Source: Nocardioides sp. SR21 (GTDB taxonomy: Bacteria > Actinomycetota > Actinomycetes > Propionibacteriales > Nocardioidaceae). From it: a stretch of DNA of 64,000 nt. Shown here in pieces: positions 63,937 to 64,000 of this stretch (position 1 is its first letter; each line of letters begins with the position of its first letter). A program made the position numbers and the translations under genes. The notes below the pieces were generated by a model. That model did not search any database. It was not told the DNA's origin and saw only the letters and a list, made by a program, of their open reading frames with translations. The stretch spans positions 342,582-406,581 of the forward strand of contig NZ_JAKWJR010000004.1 of assembly GCF_022761125.1 (NCBI RefSeq). The letters run 5' to 3'.

Positions 63937-64000
63937 ATGTACCCGGCCATCAGGTTGGTAGCCGGCTGATCGGCGGGAGCCCGTCGAGTGCGCTGTGGCG

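Overview
The window is very GC-rich chromosomal DNA from an actinobacterium. The gene content fits the Nocardioidaceae (Nocardioides-like): a Kgd-type 2-oxoglutarate enzyme beside a 58-aa DUF6104-like gene, a DUF2550-like gene after the ATP synthase operon, nickel superoxide dismutase with its peptidase, and a MeaA-type ethylmalonyl-CoA mutase. The genus is an inference. Almost all of it reads as stable core genome. I see no insertion sequence, prophage, CRISPR array or integrated element.

Layout. 1-1030: a sigma-B/F-type sigma factor (cut by the left edge) with its RsbW-like anti-sigma factor. 1101-5834: a minus-strand surface-modification cluster (membrane acyltransferase, a methyltransferase, a LicD-methyltransferase fusion, a small coiled-coil protein). 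5991-6759: divergent sodN/sodX. 6882-9764: malic enzyme, a zinc-less MDR oxidoreductase and an SDR. 9919-12850: a DesT-like TetR repressor divergent from a ferredoxin reductase and an acyl-CoA desaturase. 12862-18565: small secreted or hypothetical proteins, an acetoacetate-decarboxylase-like operon, and an arylsulfatase with its own TetR regulator. 18648-22397: kgd. 22572-24061: a lipoprotein and an LCP ligase. 24209-30851: tRNA-Arg(CCG), then argS, lysA, hom, thrC and thrB. 31022-32893: rho, with a leader carrying two overlapping mini-ORFs. 32980-35108: a two-component pair. 35300-39609: rpmE, prfA, prmC, a Sua5-like gene and a WecA-like gene. 39766-48151: the complete F-type ATP synthase operon (atpI, Z, B, E, F, H, A, G, D, C) plus a DUF2550-like gene. 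48500-54556: an FAD oxidoreductase divergent from a large BTAD/SARP-AAA regulator and an MFS exporter. 54560-57748: PduO adenosyltransferase, a STAS protein and the B12-dependent mutase MeaA. 57769-63936: three soluble PAS histidine kinases around an iron-linked block (67-aa Cys/Lys-rich protein, ferritin) and a D-amino-acid oxidase.

How the genes work together. The argS-lysA-hom-thrC-thrB run is one aspartate-family amino-acid operon. rpmE to wecA and the atp genes form the usual actinobacterial translation, cell-wall and energy block. PduO makes the adenosylcobalamin that MeaA needs. SodX should cleave the SodN propeptide. The desaturase pair and the arylsulfatase each have a nearby TetR gene and a palindrome at the promoter.

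Most interesting signals: (i) a 15/19 match to the IdeR/DmdR iron box overlapping the end of a kinase gene and placed before an apparently leaderless Cys-rich gene and ferritin; (ii) two overlapping micro-ORFs and a possible Shine-Dalgarno-sequestering pairing in the rho leader; (iii) three contiguous 11-bp SARP-type direct repeats; (iv) a LicD-methyltransferase fusion beside a stand-alone paralogue of its methyltransferase half; (v) a dispersed GTCGAGAC-type inverted-repeat family; (vi) many genes with a TAnnnT hexamer 5-7 nt before the start codon, suggesting leaderless transcripts. All calls come from reading the sequence; no database search was run.
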